A stretch of 64,000 bases of DNA from UBA1227 sp963629305 (GTDB lineage: Bacteria > Bacillota > Clostridia > Oscillospirales > Acutalibacteraceae). The notes under the pieces were generated by a model that did not search any database, was not told the origin of the DNA, and saw only the letters and a program-made list of their open reading frames with translations. Position numbers and translations under genes: made by a program. Position 1 is the first letter of the stretch. Each line of letters begins with the position of its first letter. Location of the stretch: assembly GCA_963629305.1 (NCBI GenBank), contig CAVGIJ010000004.1, positions 32,560 to 96,559 of the forward strand. The letters run 5' to 3'. Below are positions 16,630 to 26,483 of the stretch, in pieces.

Positions 16630-19254
16630 TCAGTTCAGCTTTTCAAGACTGGTTTTAAGCATTTTAATCTTTTCTTCAACCTTCGCAGCCGACGCTTTAT
16701 CTTTTTCTACAACTGCAGCGGGGGCTTTTGCGAGGAATCCCGGATTTGACAGCTTTTTATTGAAGAACTCAAGGTCCTTTTCAGCAGCCTCAAGTTCCTT
16801 TGACAGACGTGCTTTTTCGGCCTCGAAGTCTACAAGTTCATTCATAGGGATGTATATCTTTGCATCCTCGGTAATGACCTGTACGGCACCGTCAATCTCA
16901 ACACCGCCGCAAACCGTAACGCCGGATGCGTATGCGAGTTTTTCCATGTAAACGGTATTGCTTATGAATGTTGATTCAAACGGTGTGTCGATAAATACTT
17001 CGGCTTTCTTTGACGGCGGAACATTCATCTCCGCGCGTCTGTTACGTATAGCACGTACTGCCTTCATTACGCGCTCAAACTCTGTCTCGTCGTCAGCAAA
17101 ATTGAGATTTTCATCGTACTCGGGATAAGCTGAAAGCATGATTGTTTTGCCGTCGTGCGGAAGTGTGAGCCAGATTTCCTCTGTGATGAAAGGCATGAAC
17201 GGGTGGAGAAGTTTAAGCGCATTTGAGAGAACGTAAATGAGGACGTCCTTTGCGGTCTTTGCTTCCTCTCCGCCTTTTTGAAGTCTTATTTTTGCAATTT
17301 CAATGTACCAGTCGCAGAAGAAATCCCAAATAAAGTCATAAAGCTTTTGAACGGAAATACCGAGTTCATAATTTTCAATGTTTTGGTTTACTTCTTTTGC
17401 GAGATTGTTGAGCTTTGAAATGATCCACTTGTCAGGCATGGTGAGGCTTTCCGGGATGTGCGGAGCCTCTTCCGTACCGTCAAGATTCATGAGAATGAAA
17501 CGTGCCGCATTCCAGATCTTGTTTGCAAAGTTTCTGGATGCTTCAACTTTTTCATCTGAAAAACGAATGTCATTTCCCGGGCTGTTGCCGGTTGCAAGTG
17601 TAAATCTGAGTGCATCTGCACCGTATTTGTCAATTATTTCGAGCGGGTCAATTCCGTTACCGAGAGACTTTGACATCTTTCTGCCTTGCGCATCGCGGAC
17701 AAGTCCGTGTATGAGAACGGTATCAAACGGATATGTTCCCATCTGTTCGCAGGATGAGAAAATCATACGGGCAACCCAGAAGAAAATGATGTCATATCCC
17801 GTTACAAGTGTATTTGTCGGGAAGTAATGGCGAAGTTCCGGAGTGTTGTCCGGCCATCCGAGTGTTGAGAACGGCCAAAGAGCTGATGAGAACCACGTGT
17901 CAAGTGTGTCCGGATCCTGGTGGATTTTTTCGCTTCCGCAATGTGAACACTTTGTAGGCTCATCTCTTGAAACGGTGATTTCACCGCATTCGTCGCAGTA
18001 CCAAGCCGGTATTCTGTGACCCCACCAAAGTTGACGTGAGATACACCAGTCTTTTATGTTTTCCATCCAGTGGAAATATACTTTGTCAAAACGCTCCGGT
18101 ACAAATTTTGTACTGCCGTTTTTAACGACCTCTATAGCAGGCTTCGCGAGCGGCTCCATGCGTACAAACCACTGCTTTGAAACACGCGGTTCAACAGAGG
18201 TCCCGCAGCGGTAGCAAGTGCCTACATTGTGCTTCATCGGTTCAGTCTTGATGAGGTATCCCTCTTCTTCAAGCTGCTTTACAAGAGCCTTGCGACAGTC
18301 GTATCTGTCCATGCCGCAGTATTTTTCTCCGGCGTTTTCATTCATGAAACCGTCGTCTGTCATTACGTTTATGATAGGGAGGCTGTGACGGAGTCCGACC
18401 TCAAAGTCGTTCGGGTCATGAGCGGGAGTTATCTTTACAACGCCTGTTCCGAAATCCATCTCAACGTATTCATCGGCTATTATCGGAATCTCCTTATTTA
18501 CTACCGGGAGAATTACGTTCTTTCCGATGTACTTCTTGTAACGCTCATCATCCGGATGAACTGCAACAGCTGTGTCGCCGAACATGGTTTCCGGACGTGT
18601 TGTTGCAAGCTCAATATATCCCGAACCGTCTGCAAAAGGATATCTGAGATGCCAGAAGAAGCTGTCCTTCTCCTCGTACTCAACTTCTGCGTCGGAGATT
18701 GAGGTCTTACAGTGCGGGCACCAGTTTATGATTCTCTCTCCTCTGTAGATGAGGTCCTTTTCATAGAGCCTTACAAATACTTCCTTTACCGCTTTTGAGC
18801 ATCCCTCGTCAAGAGTAAAGCGTTCACGTTCCCAGTCGCATGATGAACCCATTTTTTTAAGTTGAGTCACTATGCGTCCGCCGTATTGTTCTCTCCATTC
18901 CCATGCACGCTCAAGAAATTTCTCGCGTCCGAGTTCCTCTTTTGAAGTTCCTTCCTTTTTGAGTGCTTCGACTATCTTAGCCTCTGTGGCAATAGATGCG
19001 TGATCCGTTCCCGGAACCCAAAGTGTATCGTATCCTTTCATCCTGTGATAACGGATGAGGATATCCTGAAGTGTATTGTCAAGAGCGTGTCCCATATGAA
19101 GCTGTCCCGTTATGTTTGGCGGTGGGATAACGATGGTATAGGGCTTCTTGCTCTCGTCTAGGTTTGCATGAAAATAATTTCCTTCAATCCATGAGTTGTA
19201 GATTCTGTCTTCAACTTCGGCGGGATTATATTTTGTAGCCAGTTCTTTTGGCAT
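16630..19254 (-). CDS. valS: Valyl-tRNA synthetase
   Basis: Class I aminoacyl-tRNA synthetase of 874 residues. HIGH motif appears as PPNITGQLHMGHA (about 40-50) and the KMSKS loop as GRKMSKSLGNG. The large CP1 editing domain, an anticodon-binding domain and the C-terminal coiled coil (VDFEAEKARLSKELEAAEKD onward) are present. Length is normal. It is the first gene of a run that continues into potassium uptake genes. No T-box leader is visible in the 200 bases upstream. Confidence 0.97.
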   Translation of the reverse strand: MPKELATKYNPAEVEDRIYNSWIEGNYFHANLDESKKPYTIVIPPPNITGQLHMGHALDNTLQDILIRYHRMKGYDTLWVPGTDHASIATEAKIVEALKKEGTSKEELGREKFLERAWEWREQYGGRIVTQLKKMGSSCDWERERFTLDEGCSKAVKEVFVRLYEKDLIYRGERIINWCPHCKTSISDAEVEYEEKDSFFWHLRYPFADGSGYIELATTRPETMFGDTAVAVHPDDERYKKYIGKNVILPVVNKEIPIIADEYVEMDFGTGVVKITPAHDPNDFEVGLRHSLPIINVMTDDGFMNENAGEKYCGMDRYDCRKALVKQLEEEGYLIKTEPMKHNVGTCYRCGTSVEPRVSKQWFVRMEPLAKPAIEVVKNGSTKFVPERFDKVYFHWMENIKDWCISRQLWWGHRIPAWYCDECGEITVSRDEPTKCSHCGSEKIHQDPDTLDTWFSSALWPFSTLGWPDNTPELRHYFPTNTLVTGYDIIFFWVARMIFSSCEQMGTYPFDTVLIHGLVRDAQGRKMSKSLGNGIDPLEIIDKYGADALRFTLATGNSPGNDIRFSDEKVEASRNFANKIWNAARFILMNLDGTEEAPHIPESLTMPDKWIISKLNNLAKEVNQNIENYELGISVQKLYDFIWDFFCDWYIEIAKIRLQKGGEEAKTAKDVLIYVLSNALKLLHPFMPFITEEIWLTLPHDGKTIMLSAYPEYDENLNFADDETEFERVMKAVRAIRNRRAEMNVPPSKKAEVFIDTPFESTFISNTVYMEKLAYASGVTVCGGVEIDGAVQVITEDAKIYIPMNELVDFEAEKARLSKELEAAEKDLEFFNKKLSNPGFLAKAPAAVVEKDKASAAKVEEKIKMLKTSLEKLN

Positions 19255-19296
19255 GGTAGTGCCTCCTTAAAATAATAAACCTATTACAACCTATAT

Positions 19297-19325
19297 AGTA
19301 TACATTTTAGGAACTTTATTTGCAA
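19297..19325 (-). promoter_or_regulatory. valS promoter
   Basis: Minus-strand TTGCAA (19320-19325) and TATACT (19297-19302) with a 17-base spacer. It lies 43 bases before the valS ATG and should drive the whole valS-trk run. Confidence 0.8.
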
Positions 19326-19392
19326 GTATAAGTGACATTTGTTGAGTTTTACATTGCCGAGAAAAAGAGAGAACAAAAGGACTAAAAGCATC

Positions 19393-19421
19393 TTTAAAAC
19401 AATGGGTGTGTGTGGTATAAT
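19393..19421 (+). promoter_or_regulatory. asnB promoter
   Basis: TATAAT at 19416-19421 preceded by TGG, an extended -10 element, with TTTAAA 17 bases upstream. It points at asnB, divergent from valS. Confidence 0.7.
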
Positions 19422-19453
19422 TACTTGATTAATTTTACTTTGGAGGAATTCAC

Positions 19454-21322
19454 ATGTGTGGATTTACAGGATTTTCCGATTACATCGGTGAAGCGGAAGA
19501 AATGAAAAAAGTATTGTGTCGGATGAATGACCGTATAGTACACCGCGGTCCCGATGCATCTGGAACATATATTGACGACAAGACTGCACTCGGTTTTCGC
19601 CGTCTCAGCATTATTGACCTTTCGGACGCGGCTGACCAGCCTCTTTATAATGAGACGGGAACGGTTGCCGTTGTTTTCAACGGTGAGATTTATAACTTTG
19701 AATCAATACGCGATGAACTTCTGAAGCTCGGACACACCTTTGTTTCACACACTGACTCTGAAGTGCTTGTTCACGGCTATGAGGAATACGGCGTTGATAT
19801 TTTGAAAAAACTGCGCGGAATGTTTGCTTTTACTATTTGGGACAAAGAAAATGAGCGACTCATAGGAGCAAGAGACATATTCGGAATCAAGCCGTATTAT
19901 TATACAAAGTGTAAAGACGGAACCTTCCTTTTTGCCTCCGAGATAAAATGTTTCCTTGAGCACCCGTCTTTTGAAAAGGCGGTAAATAAGGAGGCACTCA
20001 GACCTTATCTTACGTTCCAATATTCCTATGGAGAGGATACATTTTTTGAGGGAGTAAAAAAACTTCCTCCTGCTCATTACTATGTATATGAAAACGGTGA
20101 GATGACAATAAAGCCCTATTGGGACGTTGAGTACGAAAAGATACCCGACTCATTTGAGGATTGGACTGACACTGTCGCAAAAACCGTGCATGAGTCTGTA
20201 AAGGCGCACAGGATAAGTGACGTTAAGGTCGGTTCGTTCCTGTCAGGCGGTGTTGACTCGAGTTATATTACCGCAGAGCTTATGCCCGATGAGACTTTCT
20301 CCGTAGGCTTCCACTATGAGGAAGATCCGAATTTCGATGAGAGCTCATATGCGAGAGAACTCTCGGAAAAACTCGGTATAAAGAACTATACGAAAATGCT
20401 CACGGCAAAAGAGTGTATGGATGCAATACCGACTATTCAGTATCATATGGATGAACCGCAGTCAAACCCGTCATCTGTTCCCCTTTATTTTCTTGCACAG
20501 CTTGCACGTGAACACGTAACCGTTGTTCTCTCGGGGGAAGGAGCAGACGAGCTTTTCGCGGGTTACGAGTGGTATCAGGATACCAAAGAGGTTGCGAAAT
20601 TCAAAAAGGTTGTTCCGGCATTTATTCGTCACGGACTTGCCGATATTGTAAAGCCGATGCCCCATTTCAAGGGAAGAAGCTTTTTACTTCGTTCTTCCGG
20701 CAGACCGGAGGATTACTTCATAGGACAGGCTATGGTTTTTGAAAGCAATGAGGCTGCTGACTATCTTAAGGAGCCGTACCGTTGCGGAAAAAGTGCCAAT
20801 GAAGTCGTAATGGAGCACTACAAGGACGTTAAAGACAAGGATGAGCTTACAAAGAAGCAGTATCTTGACATGAAGCTCTGGCTTCCGGGAGATATTCTTC
20901 TCAAGGCTGACAAGATGAGTATGGCTCATTCACTTGAACTGCGAGTTCCTTTCCTTGACAAAGAAGTTATGCAGATGGCCGAACAGATTCCGACTGAGTA
21001 CAAGATAAACGAGCACGACACGAAAATAATTCTTCGCCACGCCGCAAACCGTGTACTTCCGGATGAATGGGCAAACAGAAAGAAAAAAGGATTCCCTGTT
21101 CCTATTCGCTATTGGCTTCGCGATGAAGAAATTTACAAAATGGTACGCGAGATTTTTTCAAGCGATTACGCAGAAGAATTTTTCGAGACGGACAAAATTC
21201 TTGACCTTCTTGATAAGCACTACAGCGGTCATGCAAACAACGGAAGAAAAATATGGACCGTATATACCTTCCTTGTATGGTACAAGCGTTTCTTTATAGA
21301 TGAAACTCCGGTAAAAAAGTGA
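19454..21322 (+). CDS. asnB: Glutamine-hydrolysing asparagine synthase
   Basis: Enzyme of 622 residues making asparagine from aspartate, glutamine and ATP. The mature N-terminus begins with Cys2 (MCGFTGF), the glutaminase nucleophile, followed by RIVHRGPD and FNGEIYN. The synthetase half has the pyrophosphate loop SFLSGGVDSS, and LSGEGADELFAGY plus MSMAHSLELRVPFLD. A GGAGG site precedes the ATG. It is followed closely by the racemase and pseudouridine synthase genes. Confidence 0.96.
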   Translation: MCGFTGFSDYIGEAEEMKKVLCRMNDRIVHRGPDASGTYIDDKTALGFRRLSIIDLSDAADQPLYNETGTVAVVFNGEIYNFESIRDELLKLGHTFVSHTDSEVLVHGYEEYGVDILKKLRGMFAFTIWDKENERLIGARDIFGIKPYYYTKCKDGTFLFASEIKCFLEHPSFEKAVNKEALRPYLTFQYSYGEDTFFEGVKKLPPAHYYVYENGEMTIKPYWDVEYEKIPDSFEDWTDTVAKTVHESVKAHRISDVKVGSFLSGGVDSSYITAELMPDETFSVGFHYEEDPNFDESSYARELSEKLGIKNYTKMLTAKECMDAIPTIQYHMDEPQSNPSSVPLYFLAQLAREHVTVVLSGEGADELFAGYEWYQDTKEVAKFKKVVPAFIRHGLADIVKPMPHFKGRSFLLRSSGRPEDYFIGQAMVFESNEAADYLKEPYRCGKSANEVVMEHYKDVKDKDELTKKQYLDMKLWLPGDILLKADKMSMAHSLELRVPFLDKEVMQMAEQIPTEYKINEHDTKIILRHAANRVLPDEWANRKKKGFPVPIRYWLRDEEIYKMVREIFSSDYAEEFFETDKILDLLDKHYSGHANNGRKIWTVYTFLVWYKRFFIDETPVKK

Positions 21323-21335
21323 GAGTGAAGATAAG

Positions 21336-22040
21336 ATGTTGAACAATAAGCCGGTACTCGGAGTGCTTGGCGGCCTGGGTCCTATGGCGACGGCGTATTT
21401 TTACGAACTTGTGACAAAGCATACGGTTGCGTCATCGGATGCCGAACATATTGATATGGTTATTTCCAGCAGAGTAAGTACCCCTGACAGGACCGCGTTT
21501 ATTATTGGAAAGAGCGATGATGATCCGCGTGTCTTTATGATTGAGGATGCAAAGCGTCTGGAGGAATGGGGCTGTGACTTCATAGCCATACCATGCAATA
21601 CGGCACACTATTTTTATGACAGTATTGCCGAAAACGTTTCGATTCCCGTTTTGAATATTGTTGAAGAGACTGCAAAATTTCTGGATGCGGAGGGTGTAAA
21701 AAAAATCGGTCTTCTTGCGACCGACGGCACTGTTTGCAGCCATACATACGAAAAGTATCTGAAAAAATTTGACATAGAGTGTATTCTCCCGTGTGACGAG
21801 GATCAGGCAACGGTCATGAGTATTATCTATGACCGGATAAAAGAGGGGAGACCTGCGGATACCGATGCTTTTTTCGGTGTTGTTGAGAGACTCAAAGAAC
21901 GCGGTGCGCAGGCACTCATTTTGGGGTGCACAGAGCTTCCTCTTATTGAAAAACAGGTTAAGCTCGGGCCTGAATTTATAGACTCTCTTTTAGTGCTTGC
22001 ACGTGCGTCAATCCTCGCTTGCGGTAAAGAATTTCAGTGA
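21336..22040 (+). CDS. Aspartate/glutamate racemase family protein
   Basis: PLP-independent amino-acid racemase of 234 residues. Both catalytic cysteines are present: IPCNTAHYF in the first half and LGCTELPL in the second. The opening GVLGGLGPMAT is typical for aspartate racemases. It would make a D-amino acid (probably D-Asp) for wall or signalling use. It begins 13 bases after asnB, so aspartate-linked metabolism may be grouped here, which is inference. Confidence 0.9.
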   Translation: MLNNKPVLGVLGGLGPMATAYFYELVTKHTVASSDAEHIDMVISSRVSTPDRTAFIIGKSDDDPRVFMIEDAKRLEEWGCDFIAIPCNTAHYFYDSIAENVSIPVLNIVEETAKFLDAEGVKKIGLLATDGTVCSHTYEKYLKKFDIECILPCDEDQATVMSIIYDRIKEGRPADTDAFFGVVERLKERGAQALILGCTELPLIEKQVKLGPEFIDSLLVLARASILACGKEFQ

Positions 22041-22047
22041 AATAAAA

Positions 22048-22962
22048 ATGAGAACACTTGAGTATAAAATCCCATGTGAATACAATGAAGTTAAAGTCCT
22101 GTCTTTTTTGAAATCCGAGGCGGGACTTTCGTCGCGTCTTATAAGAAATTTAAAAATGCATGAAAATGGATTGCTTCTTAACGGAGTACATGTTCGCACA
22201 GTGGACATACTACATGAGGGTGATCTGCTGACTGTCAATATACCCGAAGACAATACGGATGACGAGCTTTGCAAATATGACGGTGCTGATTTCGGAAATC
22301 TTCATATACTCTATGAGGATGACGATCTTATTGCCATAAACAAACCGGCCATGCTTGCAATTCATCCGTCACACAATCATCAGGGTGATACACTCGCCAA
22401 TCTTTTGGCAGGTTATCTTAAGAGCAAAAACAAAAAGGCCGTGTTCCGCGCGGTCGGAAGACTTGACAAGGGTACGTCGGGAATAGTTATTTGTGCACTC
22501 AATGCATTTGCGGCAAATAAATTGCAGGGTAGCATCAAAAAAACATATCTTGCAATTCCGTCCGGCGTATATACAGAGGACGGAACCATAGACGCACCAA
22601 TCTACAGACCTGATCCCATCAAAACATACAGGACGGTTGATGAGCGGGGCGACCGCGCGGTGACGCACTTTCGCGTACTTTGTGCCGGTGAAATGTCGGA
22701 CGGTACAAAAGCGTCATTTGTCCGTGTAAATATTGAAACCGGCAGAACTCATCAGATACGCGTGCACTTTGCCTCAATGGGAACTCCGCTTCTCGGAGAC
22801 ACCATGTACGGCGTGCCGCGTGACGACATTTCCCACCAGGCACTGCATTGCGCAAGTGCGTCGTTTTTGCAGCCTTTTACGGGCGAGACAATTACATTGT
22901 CTGCGCCTATTCCCGATGATATGCAAAAAATTTTGGACAACATACACAAATTTCAGAAATAA
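22048..22962 (+). CDS. RluA-family pseudouridine synthase
   Basis: Protein of 304 residues converting uridine to pseudouridine in RNA. An S4-like domain (about 10-75) precedes the catalytic domain with GRLDKGTSGIVI, which holds the catalytic aspartate, and ETGRTHQIRVHFAS. Target position (RluA, C or D type) cannot be fixed. The frame is open further upstream into the racemase gene; the ATG at 22048, seven bases after the racemase stop, gives a normal family N-terminus though its ribosome site is weak. Confidence 0.9.
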   Translation: MRTLEYKIPCEYNEVKVLSFLKSEAGLSSRLIRNLKMHENGLLLNGVHVRTVDILHEGDLLTVNIPEDNTDDELCKYDGADFGNLHILYEDDDLIAINKPAMLAIHPSHNHQGDTLANLLAGYLKSKNKKAVFRAVGRLDKGTSGIVICALNAFAANKLQGSIKKTYLAIPSGVYTEDGTIDAPIYRPDPIKTYRTVDERGDRAVTHFRVLCAGEMSDGTKASFVRVNIETGRTHQIRVHFASMGTPLLGDTMYGVPRDDISHQALHCASASFLQPFTGETITLSAPIPDDMQKILDNIHKFQK

Positions 22963-23020
22963 TACGTAAAAGGCTTTAATTTTGCAGAGCAATATGATAT
23001 TATAATCAATGGTTATTTTT

Positions 23021-23049
23021 TTGACATTATTATAAATTGTCCTTAAGAT
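23021..23049 (+). promoter_or_regulatory. Possible murA promoter
   Basis: TTGACA at 23021-23026 and TAAGAT at 23044-23049, spacer 17, in an AT-rich 248-base interval. The long leader to murA (about 155 bases) is AT-rich and shows no clear structure. Confidence 0.5.
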
Positions 23050-23210
23050 GACTTTTTATTTTTATATTTCAGATTTTATTATGATTTTATATCAATCAGA
23101 TTTTTTATTAATTTGGATTTGCAACTCAACTTTATAAATTGACACTTGAACAGACACTTGAAAATTTTATTTTATCTTGAGAATTAATCGGAAATTGGGA
23201 GTGTAATCGT

Positions 23211-24509
23211 TTGGAGAAGTTTGTTATCAACGGGGGCAACAAACTTTGCGGAGAAGTGAATATAAGCGGTGCGAAGAATTCCGTTGTGGCGATTCTTCCT
23301 GCTACACTTTTAGCGCAGGGCGTTTGTACAATTGAAAATGTCCCGAATATCAGTGACGTTACAGCAATGCTTAAGATACTCAAAACAATGGGTGCTAAGA
23401 TTAGGCTTATAAATAACAACACATATGAAATAGACACCAGGACCGTATCGTCTTTTACGGTTCCTTATGAACTTACAAGACATCTTCGTGCATCTTATTA
23501 CCTTATAGGTGCACTTCTCGGCCGTTGCAGTTGTGCAAGAGTTGCTATGCCGGGTGGCTGTAACTTTGGCGGAGTTCGTCCTATTGACCAGCACCTCAAA
23601 GGCTTTGAGATGCTCGGCGCAACTGTTACAATGGAGGAAAATGCCATTGTAAATGCGAGTGCTGATCAGCTTATGGGCAATTCTGTTTATATGGATGTTG
23701 TCTCTGTAGGCGCGACGGTGAACGTTATGCTTGCGGCAGTCAAGGCGCGCGGACTTACGGTTATTGAAAATGCCGCAAAGGAACCGCATATAGTTGACCT
23801 TGCAAACTTTCTTAACTCAATGGGAGCCGACATACGCGGCGCCGGTACAGATGTCATAAAAATACGCGGTGTATCCTTCCTTCACGGATGTGAATATTCA
23901 ATTATTCCGGATCAGATTGAAGCCGGAACATATATGGCAGCGGTTGCTGCTACAGGCGGAGATGTACTTATAAAGAACGTTGTTCCGAAGCACCTTGAGT
24001 CAATTACCGCAAAGCTTGTTGAGTGCGGAGCAAAGATTACTGAGTACGATGACTCTGTACGTGTGTTTGTGGACGAGAGACTTACAAAGTGCAACATAAA
24101 GACCATGCCTCATCCCGGCTTTCCGACAGACATGCAGCCGCAATTTGCAGTTGCTTTGTGTGTGGCACAAGGAACAAGTATTATCTCAGAGGGTGTATGG
24201 GACAACCGCTTTAAGTATGTTGATCAGCTTGTGCGCATGGGTGCGGAGATTGAGGTAAACGGTAAGGTTGCCGTTATAACCGGTGTTGATCATCTCAAAG
24301 GCGCACCCGTAAAAGCGGATGACCTTCGTGCAGGTGCTGCAATGATAATAGCGGGTCTTGTTGCGAAAGGCAGAACGGAGATTGAAAACATCATATATAT
24401 TGACAGAGGCTATGAAAACGTTATAGAAAAATTCAGAGCACTCGGCGCAGATATTTCACGTGTTGAGTTTTCGGATGAGCCTTCAAATGAGAAACGTTCT
24501 GCAGGCTGA
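23211..24509 (+). CDS. murA: UDP-N-acetylglucosamine 1-carboxyvinyltransferase
   Basis: First committed enzyme of peptidoglycan synthesis, 432 residues, adding enolpyruvate to UDP-GlcNAc. The N-terminal GGNKLCGEVNISGAKNS contains the catalytic lysine. The active-site loop reads MPGGCNFGGVRPIDQHLKG and keeps the fosfomycin-reactive cysteine, so sensitivity would be expected. It starts with TTG, with GGGAGTG upstream. Whether it is MurA1 or MurA2 cannot be decided here. A terminator follows. Confidence 0.94.
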   Translation: MEKFVINGGNKLCGEVNISGAKNSVVAILPATLLAQGVCTIENVPNISDVTAMLKILKTMGAKIRLINNNTYEIDTRTVSSFTVPYELTRHLRASYYLIGALLGRCSCARVAMPGGCNFGGVRPIDQHLKGFEMLGATVTMEENAIVNASADQLMGNSVYMDVVSVGATVNVMLAAVKARGLTVIENAAKEPHIVDLANFLNSMGADIRGAGTDVIKIRGVSFLHGCEYSIIPDQIEAGTYMAAVAATGGDVLIKNVVPKHLESITAKLVECGAKITEYDDSVRVFVDERLTKCNIKTMPHPGFPTDMQPQFAVALCVAQGTSIISEGVWDNRFKYVDQLVRMGAEIEVNGKVAVITGVDHLKGAPVKADDLRAGAAMIIAGLVAKGRTEIENIIYIDRGYENVIEKFRALGADISRVEFSDEPSNEKRSAG

Positions 24510-24522
24510 TAATTTTGACAGA

Positions 24523-24557
24523 AAGGGGTGCACTTTTTGCTGCACCCCTTAATTTTT
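24523..24557 (+). terminator. Terminator after murA
   Basis: Perfect 10-pair stem AAGGGGTGCA / TGCACCCCTT with an 8-base loop, followed by AATTTTTA. Confidence 0.85.
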
Positions 24558-24568
24558 AGGTGGATTTG

Positions 24569-25354
24569 ATGTATAGATTTTGTACCTTGTTTTCCGGTAG
24601 CAGCGGAAATTCAACTTACATAGGAACAGACGAACACGGCATTTTGATAGATGCCGGAAAGAACACAAAGCAGATAACTCTTTCAATGAATGAATTGGGG
24701 CTTTATCCTGAAAATGTTGAAGCTCTGTTTATAACACATGAGCACAGTGACCATATTGGTGCTCTTCGTGTTTTGTGTAAGAAATACGGTATACCCGTGT
24801 ATGCAAGCAGAGGCACTCTTGAGGCACTTGATCGTGGCGGTCATCTGAAGGGTGATTTTCCGGTTTATGAGATGACTGACTATGCAGACATAGGAGAGTT
24901 TCATGTCGAGTGTTTTCACACGATGCATGATGCAGCTGAGAGCATGGGTTATACAGTTGAACTTGAGAACGGATTCAAGTCGGCTGTTGCGACGGATCTC
25001 GGTATTATTACTGATGAAGTTCGAGAGGCAATTCTTGGTTGTAATACTGTTCTTCTTGAATCAAATCATGATATCGGTATGCTTTCAAACGGACCTTATC
25101 CATACCCGCTTAAGAGAAGAATACTCTCAGACTACGGGCATCTTTGCAATGACGATGCCGCAAAAATGACAATTGAACTTATAAAGAGCGGCACGGAACA
25201 TCTTTTGCTTGGCCATTTAAGCCATGAAAACAATATTCCCGAACTCGCATTTGAAACGACCTATTCTGCCCTTTGCGAGGAGGGCGCTGAAATAGACCTT
25301 GATTATACGCTTTCTGTCGCTGACAGGCATAAACCTATAGGTGTAAAGTTATGA
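24569..25354 (+). CDS. WalJ/YycJ-like MBL-fold hydrolase
   Basis: Metallo-beta-lactamase fold protein of 261 residues. Metal-binding HEHSDHIGAL is followed by HDAAESMGY, ATDLG and GHLSHENN. This pattern and length fit WalJ (YycJ), a DNA exonuclease-like or cell-wall-linked hydrolase that usually lies in the walRK locus; in clostridia it is often next to rlmH as here. The start at 24569 has AGGTGG upstream; a GTG at 24560 lies inside that site and is rejected. The stop overlaps rlmH by 4 bases. Confidence 0.9.
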   Translation: MYRFCTLFSGSSGNSTYIGTDEHGILIDAGKNTKQITLSMNELGLYPENVEALFITHEHSDHIGALRVLCKKYGIPVYASRGTLEALDRGGHLKGDFPVYEMTDYADIGEFHVECFHTMHDAAESMGYTVELENGFKSAVATDLGIITDEVREAILGCNTVLLESNHDIGMLSNGPYPYPLKRRILSDYGHLCNDDAAKMTIELIKSGTEHLLLGHLSHENNIPELAFETTYSALCEEGAEIDLDYTLSVADRHKPIGVKL

Positions 25355-25833
25355 TAACTGTAAATATTGTATGTGTCGGAAAACTAAAAGAGCAGTACTT
25401 AAGAGATGCATGTGCCGAGTATACAAAAAGATTGACGGCATTTTGCAAACTCAATATAATTGAACTGCACCCCTTCGCGCTCAGCCAAAGTCCAAGCGAA
25501 TCGGAGATAAACGAGGCCCTTTTGCAAGAGGGAAAGAATATTCTTTCAAAAATTACGGACAGTGCGTATGTAATTGCAATGTGTATTGAGGGGAAACAGG
25601 TGCCTTCACCAAAACTCAGTGAAAAAATTCAGGACATTGCCGTTGGAGGGCACAGCACGATAACCTTTGTTATAGGGGGTTCATTCGGGCTTTCGGATGA
25701 AGTGAAAAACAGAGCGGACTATAAACTGTCCATGTCTGAAATGACTTTTCCTCATCAGCTTGCCAGAGTAATGCTTCTTGAACAGATATACAGAGCTTTT
25801 CAGATAAGCAGCGGGGGAAAGTATCATAAGTAA
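25351..25833 (+). CDS. rlmH: 23S rRNA pseudouridine-1915 N3-methyltransferase
   Basis: SPOUT-class methyltransferase of 160 residues acting on the mature 70S ribosome at helix 69. It has the family signatures VIAMCIEGKQVPSPKLSE, FVIGGSFGLSDEV and MTFPHQLARVMLLEQIYRAFQI, ending with GGKYHK. ATGA overlap joins it to the MBL hydrolase gene. Confidence 0.97.
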   Translation: MITVNIVCVGKLKEQYLRDACAEYTKRLTAFCKLNIIELHPFALSQSPSESEINEALLQEGKNILSKITDSAYVIAMCIEGKQVPSPKLSEKIQDIAVGGHSTITFVIGGSFGLSDEVKNRADYKLSMSEMTFPHQLARVMLLEQIYRAFQISSGGKYHK

Positions 25834-25860
25834 GTCTTATTAGTGGGGGTGAGGCTGAAG

Positions 25861-26412
25861 GTGGCTCAAAAGAAAAAATCAAAAAAGAAGTCTGTATCAA
25901 AAAACAAACAAAATCAAAAGCAGACCGAAAAAAAACAAAATAACAAATCTGACGAAAAAAAACAGTCGGCAGAAAACAAACAAAACAGCCTTCGTCCGCA
26001 ATTTCTCATTATATATCTTCTTATTGCGGCCCTTTTATCCTATGGACTCATTTCCGTGAAAGAAAAGAAGGACTATGAAAGAAGTCATCCGCCGACATCC
26101 GAAAGTTCAACCTCGTCGGTCTCGACAACAGAGAAAAAGACTGTGAAGGACAGTACTTTGACAACGCGTACGGAAATTTACGACGACTGGACGGAACCTA
26201 TAGCGGAAACCACAACAGATATTCTTGATGAAGAAACAACAAATAAGGCTGAGGAAACATCAACTACAAAGCCGCATACCGAAACAGAGTCCACGGAAAC
26301 TGCGTCAGACATTACTACGCAAGCGCCGACTGAGCCGGATACCACCGAAGAGTTGACAACAGAAGAGTTGTCAACGGCTCCTGTTCCGTCGGAAATCCCA
26401 TCAACAGAATAG
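25861..26412 (+). CDS. Thr/Glu-rich single-pass membrane protein
   Basis: A 183-residue protein of no recognised family. A very basic N-terminus rich in Lys, Gln and Asn (1-45) is followed by one membrane helix (FLIIYLLIAALLSYGLI, about 49-65) and a Thr/Ser/Glu-rich tail with no globular look. Orientation by the positive-inside rule places the tail outside, where it may cross the wall. GTG at 25861 is chosen because GGGGTGAGG lies 7 bases upstream; an in-frame GTG at 25843 overlaps that site. It ends at a shared terminator. Confidence 0.75.
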   Translation: MAQKKKSKKKSVSKNKQNQKQTEKKQNNKSDEKKQSAENKQNSLRPQFLIIYLLIAALLSYGLISVKEKKDYERSHPPTSESSTSSVSTTEKKTVKDSTLTTRTEIYDDWTEPIAETTTDILDEETTNKAEETSTTKPHTETESTETASDITTQAPTEPDTTEELTTEELSTAPVPSEIPSTE

Positions 26413-26420
26413 TAAAAACA

Positions 26421-26460
26421 AGACACCATCTGCAAAACCTGCAAATGGTGTCTTTCATTT
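26421..26460. terminator. Bidirectional terminator
   Basis: Stem AGACACCAT (26421-26429) / ATGGTGTCT (26445-26453) with a further TGCA pair inside, T-rich on the plus side and serving two convergent genes. Confidence 0.75.
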
Positions 26461-26483
26461 GTGCATTTTAAACGAATTCGGTA

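Noticed and set aside
19255..19453. T-box leader before valS
   Set aside because: No specifier stem or T-box sequence was found in the interval; it holds two divergent promoters only.
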